From an uncultured Prevotella sp. (GTDB taxonomy: Bacteria > Bacteroidota > Bacteroidia > Bacteroidales > Bacteroidaceae), in the NCBI GenBank assembly GCA_937922435.1, contig CAKZVT010000037.1, positions 1 to 64,000 of the forward strand: a DNA stretch of 64,000 bases, written 5' to 3'. A program made the position numbers and the translations under genes. Below the pieces are notes generated by a model that saw only the letters and a program-made list of their open reading frames with translations, did no database searches and was not told the DNA's origin. Shown one piece after another: positions 33,001 to 40,486 of this stretch (its first letter is position 1; each line of letters starts with the position of its first letter).

Positions 33001-33037
33001 CATAGGGGAGGGCTTGCAGCCTTCCCCTATGTTTTTA
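33001..33037 (+). terminator. Rho-independent terminator of secDF
   Basis: CATAGGGGAGGGC-TTGCA-GCCTTCCCCTATG followed by TTTTTAT: an about 13-bp stem with a T run, 40 bp after the stop. Confidence 0.8.
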
Positions 33038-33088
33038 TGCGGTTGATGGCGACAGGCTGTGCAGCAGGCATCGGCTTGAAATATGAAA

Positions 33089-33192
33089 TGCCGCCTTTCG
33101 CAATGCGAAAGGCGGCATTTTGCGTTCTAATACATGGCCTTTTGGCGTGCGTTTGACGGTCTTTTACGCGGTAAAAGGCGGCGTTTTGCAAG
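33089..33192. repeat. Family A array A7: 22-bp periodic palindromic repeat
   Basis: Cores start at 33089 (TGCCGCC), 33111 (GGCGGCA), 33133 (CATGGCC), 33155 (GACGGTC) and 33177 (GGCGGCG), five cores in exact 22-bp phase between convergent secDF and flippase genes. One spacer lacks the usual AAAA end. Confidence 0.75.
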
Positions 33193-33207
33193 CCGGGTGC
33201 CGAAGGG

Positions 33208-34698
33208 TCATTTTTTATGTAACCGTTGCTTGATGTTCTCCAGGAGCAAAGCCTTCTTTTGCAGGGCGTACAGCGACACGGCGAGGCTTGCCGCCGTGGC
33301 CGCCAGTCCCAGCGTTATGCGCACGGGAGCGGTGGCGGCGAAGGTGGCCGTATACGCCGCCGCGCCGAGTGGCAGTTGCAGTGCGGCGTAGGCAAGTACC
33401 TGCCGCGACATCCTGTAACGGTAGCGCAGTCCGGCGTAGGCGATGATTACGGCCAGGTCGAAGGCGTTTGCCAGCAGTATGGCCGCGCCCGCCCCGGTCA
33501 GTCCCCATCTGCCGTAGCACGCCATCGTAGCAAGCACCAGTACTGCAGCCGACGCCCCTTCGATTGCGAGAAAAGCCTTCGAGTGGCTTTTGGCGAGCGT
33601 TATGTAGGCTATGGGCAGCATCATCGCGCGAGGGTACATGCCGAGTACCGCCGCCTGCGCCATGCTTGTTACGGGCGTGAACTTGCCGCTGTACAGTAGC
33701 GGTATGAGCCAGGGCAGCAGTGTGATGACGGCCGCCAGCATCGGCGCGATGACGAGCAGCGTCACTTCTATTTGCCTGTTGGCCGCCGTGTTGACGGCCA
33801 CGGTGTCGTGGTTTACGGCCGAGAGGCGCGGAAAGTAGTCGGTCTCCATCGCCGTGAACACCATTCCGGCGTAGGTTACGGTCAGTATGTAGCCTGCGTT
33901 GTACAGCCCCACGGTGTCCAGTCCGGCCGCCGTGTTGAGGAAGGAGCGCACCAGCATCTCCGCTCCGCTGCCGAATACGCCCGACATTATGAACGCCACG
34001 CCCAGCCTTACCATCGGTGCGCCCTCGCCGAGCGACCGCCTTGCGCCGCGCATCGAGGGCGGATATAGGCGGCATGAGTAGCGTGCCGTCACGGCGAGGT
34101 TTGCCAGCGCGGTGAGCGTCAGCACAGGTATTACGCCGCCGATGCCCATCAGCAGGTATGTGGGTATGGTGATGACGAGCGACAACACCGCAATCGCCAC
34201 CTGCGACTTTGCCAGGTCGCGCAGCCTGCGCGCGCCTTTCAGTATGGCCGTTTCGCTGCCCGTCAGAGCCAGCGCGGCCACCATCGGGGCGAGCGCCATT
34301 ACCTGCCAGGCGTGCCCTCCGCCGCCGAAGGCGTGGCCAGCGAGCAGCGGCGCGGCCACGATGCACACCGCCGCGCCTGCCAGTGCGGCCACTGCGCTCC
34401 ATGCGCGGACGGTCTTCACGAATGCGAGGATGCGCTGCCTGTCGCCGCTGTCAAAGATTTCCGACAGGTGTTTTACTGCGCTGAACGATATGCCGAGGTT
34501 AGTAGCCTGCGACACGAAGTTGGCTATTGTGTTCAGCAGCGCCGCCAGTCCCATGCCGGCAGGCCCCAGGATTATGGCCACGAGCTTGCTGCGCACGAGG
34601 CCGACGACAATGTTCAGTCCCTGTACGCCGCCGAACAAGCCCGTATATTTCAGTATGTGGGCGTAGCCGTCCTGCTTGTTTTCCGCGTTCTCCATCAA
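33208..34698 (-). CDS. O-antigen / polysaccharide flippase (Wzx-like, MOP superfamily)
   Basis: 496 aa with 12-14 membrane helices. The N-terminus HILKYTGLFGGVQGLNIVVGLVRSKLVA is typical of O-antigen translocases. It moves undecaprenyl-linked repeat units across the inner membrane. The second codon Met is an alternative start. It is monocistronic and has no glycan-synthesis genes beside it, so its cargo cannot be inferred from context. Confidence 0.82.
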   Translation of the reverse strand: MMENAENKQDGYAHILKYTGLFGGVQGLNIVVGLVRSKLVAIILGPAGMGLAALLNTIANFVSQATNLGISFSAVKHLSEIFDSGDRQRILAFVKTVRAWSAVAALAGAAVCIVAAPLLAGHAFGGGGHAWQVMALAPMVAALALTGSETAILKGARRLRDLAKSQVAIAVLSLVITIPTYLLMGIGGVIPVLTLTALANLAVTARYSCRLYPPSMRGARRSLGEGAPMVRLGVAFIMSGVFGSGAEMLVRSFLNTAAGLDTVGLYNAGYILTVTYAGMVFTAMETDYFPRLSAVNHDTVAVNTAANRQIEVTLLVIAPMLAAVITLLPWLIPLLYSGKFTPVTSMAQAAVLGMYPRAMMLPIAYITLAKSHSKAFLAIEGASAAVLVLATMACYGRWGLTGAGAAILLANAFDLAVIIAYAGLRYRYRMSRQVLAYAALQLPLGAAAYTATFAATAPVRITLGLAATAASLAVSLYALQKKALLLENIKQRLHKK

Positions 34699-34791
34699 TG
34701 ATATAAACGGCGCACGGGTGGTTTTATTACACAGTATGGTTACAACTTGAGGTGCGCACGGTGTTTGTCCGTGCGGATAAATGTTTACATT

Positions 34792-34826
34792 TTTGTGGCC
34801 TGTATGGCTTTTTTGTGCTATCTTTG
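34792..34826 (+). promoter_or_regulatory. Promoter of the histidine kinase gene
   Basis: TTTG at 34792-34795, 23-bp spacer, TATCTTTG at 34819-34826; ATG at 34854. Confidence 0.55.
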
Positions 34827-34853
34827 CATAAGTAACCTAACACCGTATGCTGC

Positions 34854-36611
34854 ATGAAGACATTTAGAACGCTTTTATTCTTGTTTTCAGTCATTGCCTG
34901 CGCCGCGGCGCACGGCAGCGAGACGCTTGACGGCTTGCGGCAGAAGGCCGACGCCCTTCACGCCGCAGGCAAGAACGATTCGGCCGTAATCATTGCCGAA
35001 AAAGCCCTCGACGAGGCCGTAAGCCGTGGCGACACTACGGCCATTGTGGGCGTAAACTCGTCGCTCGGAGTGTACCTCCGTACGATGGGCAGGCTCGACG
35101 AAGCCCTTGAACGCTACGGCGAGGCGATGAAGCTGTGCACCACCGAGGCGTTCAAGCGACGCGCCGGCGAGGACGCGCGGCAGGAGGCCGCCGTGCTTTA
35201 CCTCAATCTCGCCACCCTGCATGTAGACATGCAGCACAAGGAGCAGGCCGCCTATTACGCGCGGCTGTGCGCCGACTGGGCCGGGCGTTGCGCCGACAAG
35301 GAGTTCAAGGCGCAGGTAATCTCGCAGGACGGACTGGTGTTTCTCATGTGCGGCGACAACAAGCAGGCCGCCCGTCTGCTCTCCGAAGCCTACGGCTATG
35401 CCATGGACATGAAGCAGTACGACTCGGCCTTGAGCGCCGCGGCGTACATGGTGGCCGTGGCCGACCGCCTGAATGACAAGGCCGCCGACCGCCTCTGGCG
35501 CAGCCGTTGCAGCGGACTGGAGGGCAAGGTCGGCAGCTCGATGTCGCTCATTGCCTATTACCAAATCCTCTGCGGCCTGGAGATGAACCACGAAAACTGG
35601 GACGCTGCCATCGCCTTGTTTGACAAAATACTCTCCGTCAAGGGCGTTGACAAGATGCCCTTCGTGGTCTACGACTGCTACAACAACATGCACGACGCAT
35701 GGGCTAAGCTGGGCCAGTGGCGCAAGGCTTACGACTGCCTGGGGCGCGCCACGGCGTTGAAGGACAGCCTGTTCGAGGCCGATAAGGCCGAGAGCCTGCG
35801 CGACCTTACCGTGAAATACCAGGCGAAGGAGAAGGAACTGGCCCTCGCCCAAAGCGAAGCCACGCTCGCCCGGACGCGCATGTACATTGCCTTCGGTGCG
35901 CTGGCGGTGCTCGTCTGCGCCGTGCTCGTAGTGCTTTACGTCTACGCGCAGCGGCGCAGGCTGAAGGAGAGCGAGGCCGAGTTCGCCCGGCTGAAGGCCG
36001 ACACCGACCGCCGTCTTACCCAACGCTACATCGACGGGCTTGAGAGCGAGCGCGGACGCCTTGCCAAGGAGTTGCACGACGGCGTGTGCAACGACCTTTA
36101 TACCGTGCAGTTGCGCATGGCGCAGGGCACGTGCGACATGGACGAACAGGCGCGCATGCTCTCCGCCTGCCGCGACCAGGTGCGCCGCGTGTCGCACGAG
36201 TTGATGCCGCCCGAGTTCAACTATGCCGACATAAGCATAGTTCTCGACGACTACCTGCAACGCGCCGGCGAGGCCGCAGGTTGCGGAGTGTCGTTCACCG
36301 CTACGCCCGACGAGGCCGACTGGAGCACAGTTCCCGATGCCACAGCCCTTGAGATGTACCGCATAGTGCAGGAAGCCGTGGGTAACGCCGTCAAGCATTC
36401 GGGCGCGACGGAGGTGGATGTGTGCCTTGACATGCCCGGTGACGGCCTCACGCTGACCGTGGCCGACAACGGCACACCGTCTGAACGGCCTGGCGCAGGC
36501 ATAGGACGGCGCACCATGCGGCAGCGCGCCGAGGCCGCCGGAGGCCGTCTTATGTTGGAGCGGAAGGACGGAAAAACCGTTGTTCAATTCATAATAAAAC
36601 AGCTCCAATAA
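34854..36611 (+). CDS. TPR-containing sensor histidine kinase (NarL/LytS-like HisKA_3 type)
   Basis: 585 aa. Signal peptide to about residue 20, a periplasmic TPR region to about 330, one membrane helix (MYIAFGALAVLVCAVLVVLY, about 343-362), a short coiled-coil, then a HisKA_3 dimerisation box with the phospho-acceptor His in LAKELHDGVCNDL (about residue 408). An HATPase domain follows with N-box EAVGNAVKHSG and G-box VADNGTPSERPGAGIG. It probably senses protein or peptide ligands through its TPRs and phosphorylates the regulator encoded just downstream. The two genes are separated by a D-type inverted repeat and an internal promoter. Confidence 0.9.
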   Translation: MKTFRTLLFLFSVIACAAAHGSETLDGLRQKADALHAAGKNDSAVIIAEKALDEAVSRGDTTAIVGVNSSLGVYLRTMGRLDEALERYGEAMKLCTTEAFKRRAGEDARQEAAVLYLNLATLHVDMQHKEQAAYYARLCADWAGRCADKEFKAQVISQDGLVFLMCGDNKQAARLLSEAYGYAMDMKQYDSALSAAAYMVAVADRLNDKAADRLWRSRCSGLEGKVGSSMSLIAYYQILCGLEMNHENWDAAIALFDKILSVKGVDKMPFVVYDCYNNMHDAWAKLGQWRKAYDCLGRATALKDSLFEADKAESLRDLTVKYQAKEKELALAQSEATLARTRMYIAFGALAVLVCAVLVVLYVYAQRRRLKESEAEFARLKADTDRRLTQRYIDGLESERGRLAKELHDGVCNDLYTVQLRMAQGTCDMDEQARMLSACRDQVRRVSHELMPPEFNYADISIVLDDYLQRAGEAAGCGVSFTATPDEADWSTVPDATALEMYRIVQEAVGNAVKHSGATEVDVCLDMPGDGLTLTVADNGTPSERPGAGIGRRTMRQRAEAAGGRLMLERKDGKTVVQFIIKQLQ

Positions 36612-36617
36612 CTCTCA

Positions 36618-36775
36618 AACCCACCCCAACCCCCTCCCAAGGGAGGGGCTTTAATACCGTTTTTCCGTAAGTTTTGCAATGTATGTCTTGTCTTATTTGT
36701 ATGTCTTGCTATTGAATGCCACCCTGTAAAGTCATTTCAAGCCCCTCCCTTGGGGAGGGGTTTGGGGTGGGTGTC
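36618..36775. repeat. D-type inverted repeat between kinase and response regulator
   Basis: Arms CCACCCCAACCCCCTCCCAAGGG at about 36618-36653 and inverted at about 36732-36775, with about 80 bp between. It starts about 7 bp after the kinase stop and could end or weaken transcription before the regulator, which has its own promoter. Confidence 0.7.
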
Positions 36776-36844
36776 AGGTCGTTTTGGTATGGGTGTTCGG
36801 TTGTTTGATTATATACATCAGTTAAAAACCACGGATTTCCGTTA

Positions 36845-36874
36845 TTGCTGTTATGAACGTATGGTATAATTTTG
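36845..36874 (+). promoter_or_regulatory. Promoter of the response regulator (leaderless)
   Basis: TTG at 36845-36847, 19-bp spacer, TAATTTTG at 36867-36874. The box ends 5 bp before the ATG at 36880, which is about where transcription should begin. Confidence 0.6.
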
Positions 36875-36879
36875 CCCCG

Positions 36880-37557
36880 ATGAACGAGGCGCAAAAATAC
36901 ATATTGCAAGACCTGTCGGTGGCCATTGCAGACGACCATGTGCTCATACTCGAAGGTTTTAAGAGCCTGATGGAGGGCTGCGGCGTACACAATGTAGAGA
37001 CATTCAGCCGCGCCGCCGACCTTATACGCATTCTCCCGTCAAAGGTTTTCGACGTTTACATAATCGACATCGGCATGCCCGACATCGACGGCTTCGAGCT
37101 TGTCGACAGCATAAGGTGCGCCCATCCCGACGCACGCATCATCGTCAATACCATACATGAGGAAATCTGGCTGCTGCGCCGCATGCTCGACAAGGGTGTG
37201 AACGCCATCATGTTCAAGTCTACAGACTTCATGCAGATGATTGACGCCATAACGGCCGTGATGAACGGGGAGCAGTATCTCTGTCCGGGGCTCAAGAAGA
37301 AGATGGCCGGATGCAAGCGGCGCATCGAGCATCCGTCGGAGCGTGAAATCGACATCCTGAAGGCTTTGGCCGGCGGACACACGTCGAAGGAAATCGCCGC
37401 GATGCTCTTTATATCTGAAAACACCGTCGAGACCCACCGCAAGAGGCTCTTTAACAAGCTGGGAGCGCGTAACATGGCCGAGCTTATCGTAAAGGCCGTG
37501 GCGCGCGGTTACATAAACGCTTCAGAGATAGCGGCCGACGACGACACCGCCCAATGA
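36880..37557 (+). CDS. LuxR/NarL-family response regulator
   Basis: 225 aa from MNEAQKYILQ. An ATG nine codons earlier lies upstream of the promoter -7 box, so it is unlikely to be on the transcript. The receiver domain has the acidic pair in IADDHVLIL and phospho-acceptor Asp in YIIDIGMPDIDG. The C-terminal helix-turn-helix is of LuxR type (PSEREIDILKALAGGHTSKEIA... SENTVETHRKRLFNKL). It is presumably activated by the upstream kinase. Targets unknown. The mRNA appears to start at the ATG. Confidence 0.92.
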   Translation: MNEAQKYILQDLSVAIADDHVLILEGFKSLMEGCGVHNVETFSRAADLIRILPSKVFDVYIIDIGMPDIDGFELVDSIRCAHPDARIIVNTIHEEIWLLRRMLDKGVNAIMFKSTDFMQMIDAITAVMNGEQYLCPGLKKKMAGCKRRIEHPSEREIDILKALAGGHTSKEIAAMLFISENTVETHRKRLFNKLGARNMAELIVKAVARGYINASEIAADDDTAQ

Positions 37558-37588
37558 AACCACGCAAACCGTCAATATATACCTCAAA

Positions 37589-37618
37589 GGCCGCCCAAGC
37601 GCACCGCTTGGGCGGCAT
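37589..37618 (+). terminator. Terminator hairpin of the response regulator
   Basis: GCCGCCCAAGCG-CAC-CGCTTGGGCGGC, 12-bp perfect stem, about 35 bp after the stop; followed by ATTTG rather than a long T run. Confidence 0.6.
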
Positions 37619-37686
37619 TTGCGCATCGCTTCCGCGGCTCTTTCTCCTTGCTTGCGCAACAACTTGATACTCAACGTGTTGCAAAA

Positions 37687-37765
37687 GGCTGTGTTTTACA
37701 CTGTAAAACACGGCCTTTTACGTTGCAATTCATGGCCTTTTGGAATGCGAAAGGCGGCCTTTCGG
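37687..37765. repeat. Family A array A8: 22-bp periodic palindromic repeat
   Basis: Cores GGCTGTG, CACGGCC, CATGGCC and GGCGGCC start at 37687, 37709, 37731 and 37753. The order is inverted relative to A1, with the hairpin pair first. A C element follows directly. Confidence 0.8.
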
Positions 37766-38046
37766 GTTCATCCGCAAATCTGTTGGATGAAATACAAGGT
37801 CTATTAATGAAATCATTTGTTCCGCCGGATTTGCAATCCGGCGGTTTCTAATTGCGGATTTGCAATCCGCACATACCCATACATTTGCCTCATGGCTGTG
37901 TGGTTTGAGCGGATTGCAAATCCTTATAGTATTTTTCGGCGGATTGCAAATCCGCCAAAACACATTCCCGACAGCATGACTTGCAGCTGGACATGAACGG
38001 AATGACCTTCAACAACCATCCAACAGAATTGCGGATGAACGGCCTT
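37766..38046. repeat. Composite repeat: B-type palindromes (B1) bracketed by inverted C elements
   Basis: C elements at 37766-37790 and, inverted, 38020-38046. Between them B1 (37818-37960) has four palindromic cores of GGATTTGCAATCC type, two as GGATTTGCAATCC and two as GGATTGCAAATCC. The 507-bp gap between the regulator and bglX thus consists of terminator, array A8 and this composite. Near-identical B copies lie at 45380-45523 and, inverted, 57367-57512. Confidence 0.75.
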
Positions 38047-38064
38047 TCGCAGTTCCGCCTGCGC

Positions 38065-40425
38065 TTACTTCACCTCGAATTGGCCTTTGAGGCGGATGTC
38101 TTCCGACGAGCTGCCCACCATTACGGTGAACATTCCGGGCTCTACCACGAAGCGGTTGTCGCGGTTCCACAACCCCAAGTCCTGCGGCGTCAGCGTGAAA
38201 CGCACTTCCTTTTCCTTGCCCGGCTCCAGGTGGATGCGCTCGAAGCCGCGCAGCACTTTTACGTATGTGGTGACCGAACTTACCTCGTCGCGCAGGTATA
38301 GCTGCACCACCTCGTCGCCGGCCACGCCGCCCGTGTTCTTCACTCGGCAGCTAAGGCCGACGCTGCCCTGCACGCCTATTACGGGGTTCTTTATCCGCAG
38401 GCCGCTGTATGCGAACGTGGTGTAGCTCAATCCGTAGCCGAATGGGTAGAGAGGGCCGTCCACACGGACGAAGCCTTTGCTGTCGGAACCCGGCTTGAAG
38501 GGGAAGGCGAAGGGCACTTGGCCCACAGTCTTGGGGAAGGTTACGGCCAGCTTGCCTCCGGGATTGTACTCGCCGAAGAGCACTTTGGCTATGGCCTGCC
38601 CCATGAACTCGCCCGGAAACCACGCGTGGACGATGCCCGGCACGTAGCGTGCCGCCCAGTTTATGGTCGCCGCGCGTCCGTCGACGAGCACCAATATGAC
38701 GGGTGTGCCGGTGGCGCAGACGGCGCGTAGCAGCTCCTCCTGCCGTCCGCACAGGTCAAGGTCGGTGCGCGAGTATTCCTCGCGCACGGTCTTCTCGTTG
38801 CCGCCCAGCACGAGTATGGCCACTTCCGAGCTGCGCGCCAGCGCCACGGCCTCGTCGAGCATGGCCTGTTCGTCGGCGTCCAAGGGCACGTCGTACAGCT
38901 CGCTCTCGGGGAAGTGCTTGTCTATTATGTCCGCACCCTTGGCGTAGCGCACGTCGGCTTCGGGCAAGTATTCCTTTATTCCCTCGTAAACCGTCTTGAT
39001 GGGGGCGTTGGCCGGGCCGTAGCGGCATATCAGGTTCTGCCGCTCGTCGGCGTTAGGCCCTATGACGGCGACGCGCTTCAGCGAGCGCGACAGCGGCAGT
39101 ACGCCTCCCTCGTTCTTAAGCAATACTATTGATTCGAGGGCCGCACGCAGCGACACTGCCTGGTGTTCCTTGCTGTGTACAACCTTTTCAGGGTGGTGGT
39201 TGTCACCCTTGTAGGGGTTGTCGAACAGCCCCATGAGGAACTTTACGCGCAGCACGTCGCTCACGCGGCTGTCGATGGTCTGCATGGAGACGCGCCCTTC
39301 GGCTATGGCTTGCCGCAAGGGCAGTATGAAGTTCTCGGGCATGGAGAAGTTGGTGCGCACGTCCAGTCCGGCGTTCACCACCTGCGCGGCGGCGTCAACG
39401 GCGTCGTCGGCCACCTTATGCTTGGAGTAAAGGTACTCCACCGCCTCGCTGTCGGACACCACGTAGCCGCGGAAGCCCCACTCGTGGCGCAGTATTTCGG
39501 TAAGGAAATGGTAGCTGCCCGTGATAGGCACGCCGTCGTAGTCGTTGTAAGAACTCATCACGCCCAAGGCATGAGCGTCGCAGAACGCCTTGCGGAAGGT
39601 CTCAAGATATAGTGTGCGCATCTCCCGTGGGGCTACATGCGGGTCGGTGCGCGTGCCTTCGTCGCGGCCTCCCACGGGGACGCTGTACACCGCGAAGTGC
39701 TTTGGCGTCGACACCAGGCCGCGACTTTGCAGCCCTTCTATCATGCGCTTGCCCAGCTCCCCGGCCAGGTAAGGGTCTTCGCTGTAGCTCTCCACCACGC
39801 GACCCCAGCGTGGGTCTTGCGCTATGTCGAGTATGGGCGAGTAGATGTTGGTGTAGCCAAGGGCGATGGCTTCCTCGGCGGTGACGCGTGCTATCTCGCT
39901 TACAAGCTCCCTGTCCCATGTCGCCCCCTGGCCACATTGGGCCGGAAACATCGTGGCGCGGTCATGGCAAAGGCCGCGTATGCCCTCGTTGGTGAAGTCT
40001 ACGGGTATGCCGAGGCGTGTGTTCTCGACGAACCACCGCTGGATGGTCTGTCGGTTGCGCACGCTGTTCACGTAAGGATATGACAGTGAAGAGCCGAACG
40101 TTCCCAGTCCGTTGGCCTGCTCGTCGATGTTGGCTATGCCGTCCTTCCATATTTCACGGCTCCACGCCTCGGTAGGAAGCGAGTCCTTGAGCACGCGCCC
40201 CGAGCCGTATAGCGTAGCCATCTGGCAGGTCTTCTCATCAAGAGTCATCTGCGACAGGAGGTCGGCCACGCGTGCTTCTATCGGTGCTGAAGGGTCTTCA
40301 TACACGTCCTTCACGCCGTTCTTGTTGAAGTCTATCCAGCCTTTCTTGTATATTTTGCCGTGGCTTCCGGCGGCTTGCATGCCCGTACACAGCAGTACGG
40401 ACAGGCTAAAAAGCAATGTTCTCAT
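38065..40425 (-). CDS. bglX: Beta-glucosidase, glycoside hydrolase family 3
   Basis: 786 aa from MRTLLFSLSV, with signal peptide (cleaved near MQAA-G); periplasmic. It contains the GH3 N-terminal barrel with the nucleophile Asp in YVVSDSEAVEYL, the alpha/beta sandwich domain (VAVIGPNADERQNLI), and a C-terminal fibronectin III-like domain. Near the N-terminus lies WIDFNKNGVKDVYEDP, resembling a calcium-binding EF-hand/dockerin-like loop, common in Bacteroidales GH3 enzymes. It releases glucose or other beta-linked sugars from oligosaccharides. It is 61 bp downstream of the GH92 gene and probably co-transcribed. Confidence 0.9.
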   Translation of the reverse strand: MRTLLFSLSVLLCTGMQAAGSHGKIYKKGWIDFNKNGVKDVYEDPSAPIEARVADLLSQMTLDEKTCQMATLYGSGRVLKDSLPTEAWSREIWKDGIANIDEQANGLGTFGSSLSYPYVNSVRNRQTIQRWFVENTRLGIPVDFTNEGIRGLCHDRATMFPAQCGQGATWDRELVSEIARVTAEEAIALGYTNIYSPILDIAQDPRWGRVVESYSEDPYLAGELGKRMIEGLQSRGLVSTPKHFAVYSVPVGGRDEGTRTDPHVAPREMRTLYLETFRKAFCDAHALGVMSSYNDYDGVPITGSYHFLTEILRHEWGFRGYVVSDSEAVEYLYSKHKVADDAVDAAAQVVNAGLDVRTNFSMPENFILPLRQAIAEGRVSMQTIDSRVSDVLRVKFLMGLFDNPYKGDNHHPEKVVHSKEHQAVSLRAALESIVLLKNEGGVLPLSRSLKRVAVIGPNADERQNLICRYGPANAPIKTVYEGIKEYLPEADVRYAKGADIIDKHFPESELYDVPLDADEQAMLDEAVALARSSEVAILVLGGNEKTVREEYSRTDLDLCGRQEELLRAVCATGTPVILVLVDGRAATINWAARYVPGIVHAWFPGEFMGQAIAKVLFGEYNPGGKLAVTFPKTVGQVPFAFPFKPGSDSKGFVRVDGPLYPFGYGLSYTTFAYSGLRIKNPVIGVQGSVGLSCRVKNTGGVAGDEVVQLYLRDEVSSVTTYVKVLRGFERIHLEPGKEKEVRFTLTPQDLGLWNRDNRFVVEPGMFTVMVGSSSEDIRLKGQFEVK

Positions 40426-40486
40426 CAGTGTCAAGCGTTGTTCAAATGTGGGTTTGGCATGGTATTCCGTCTTTTGTACGGGCTAA

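Noticed and set aside
34887..36608. Long open frame (573 codons) opposite the histidine kinase
   Set aside because: Same reason: kinase motifs are clear on the plus strand and the antisense product has no recognisable domain.
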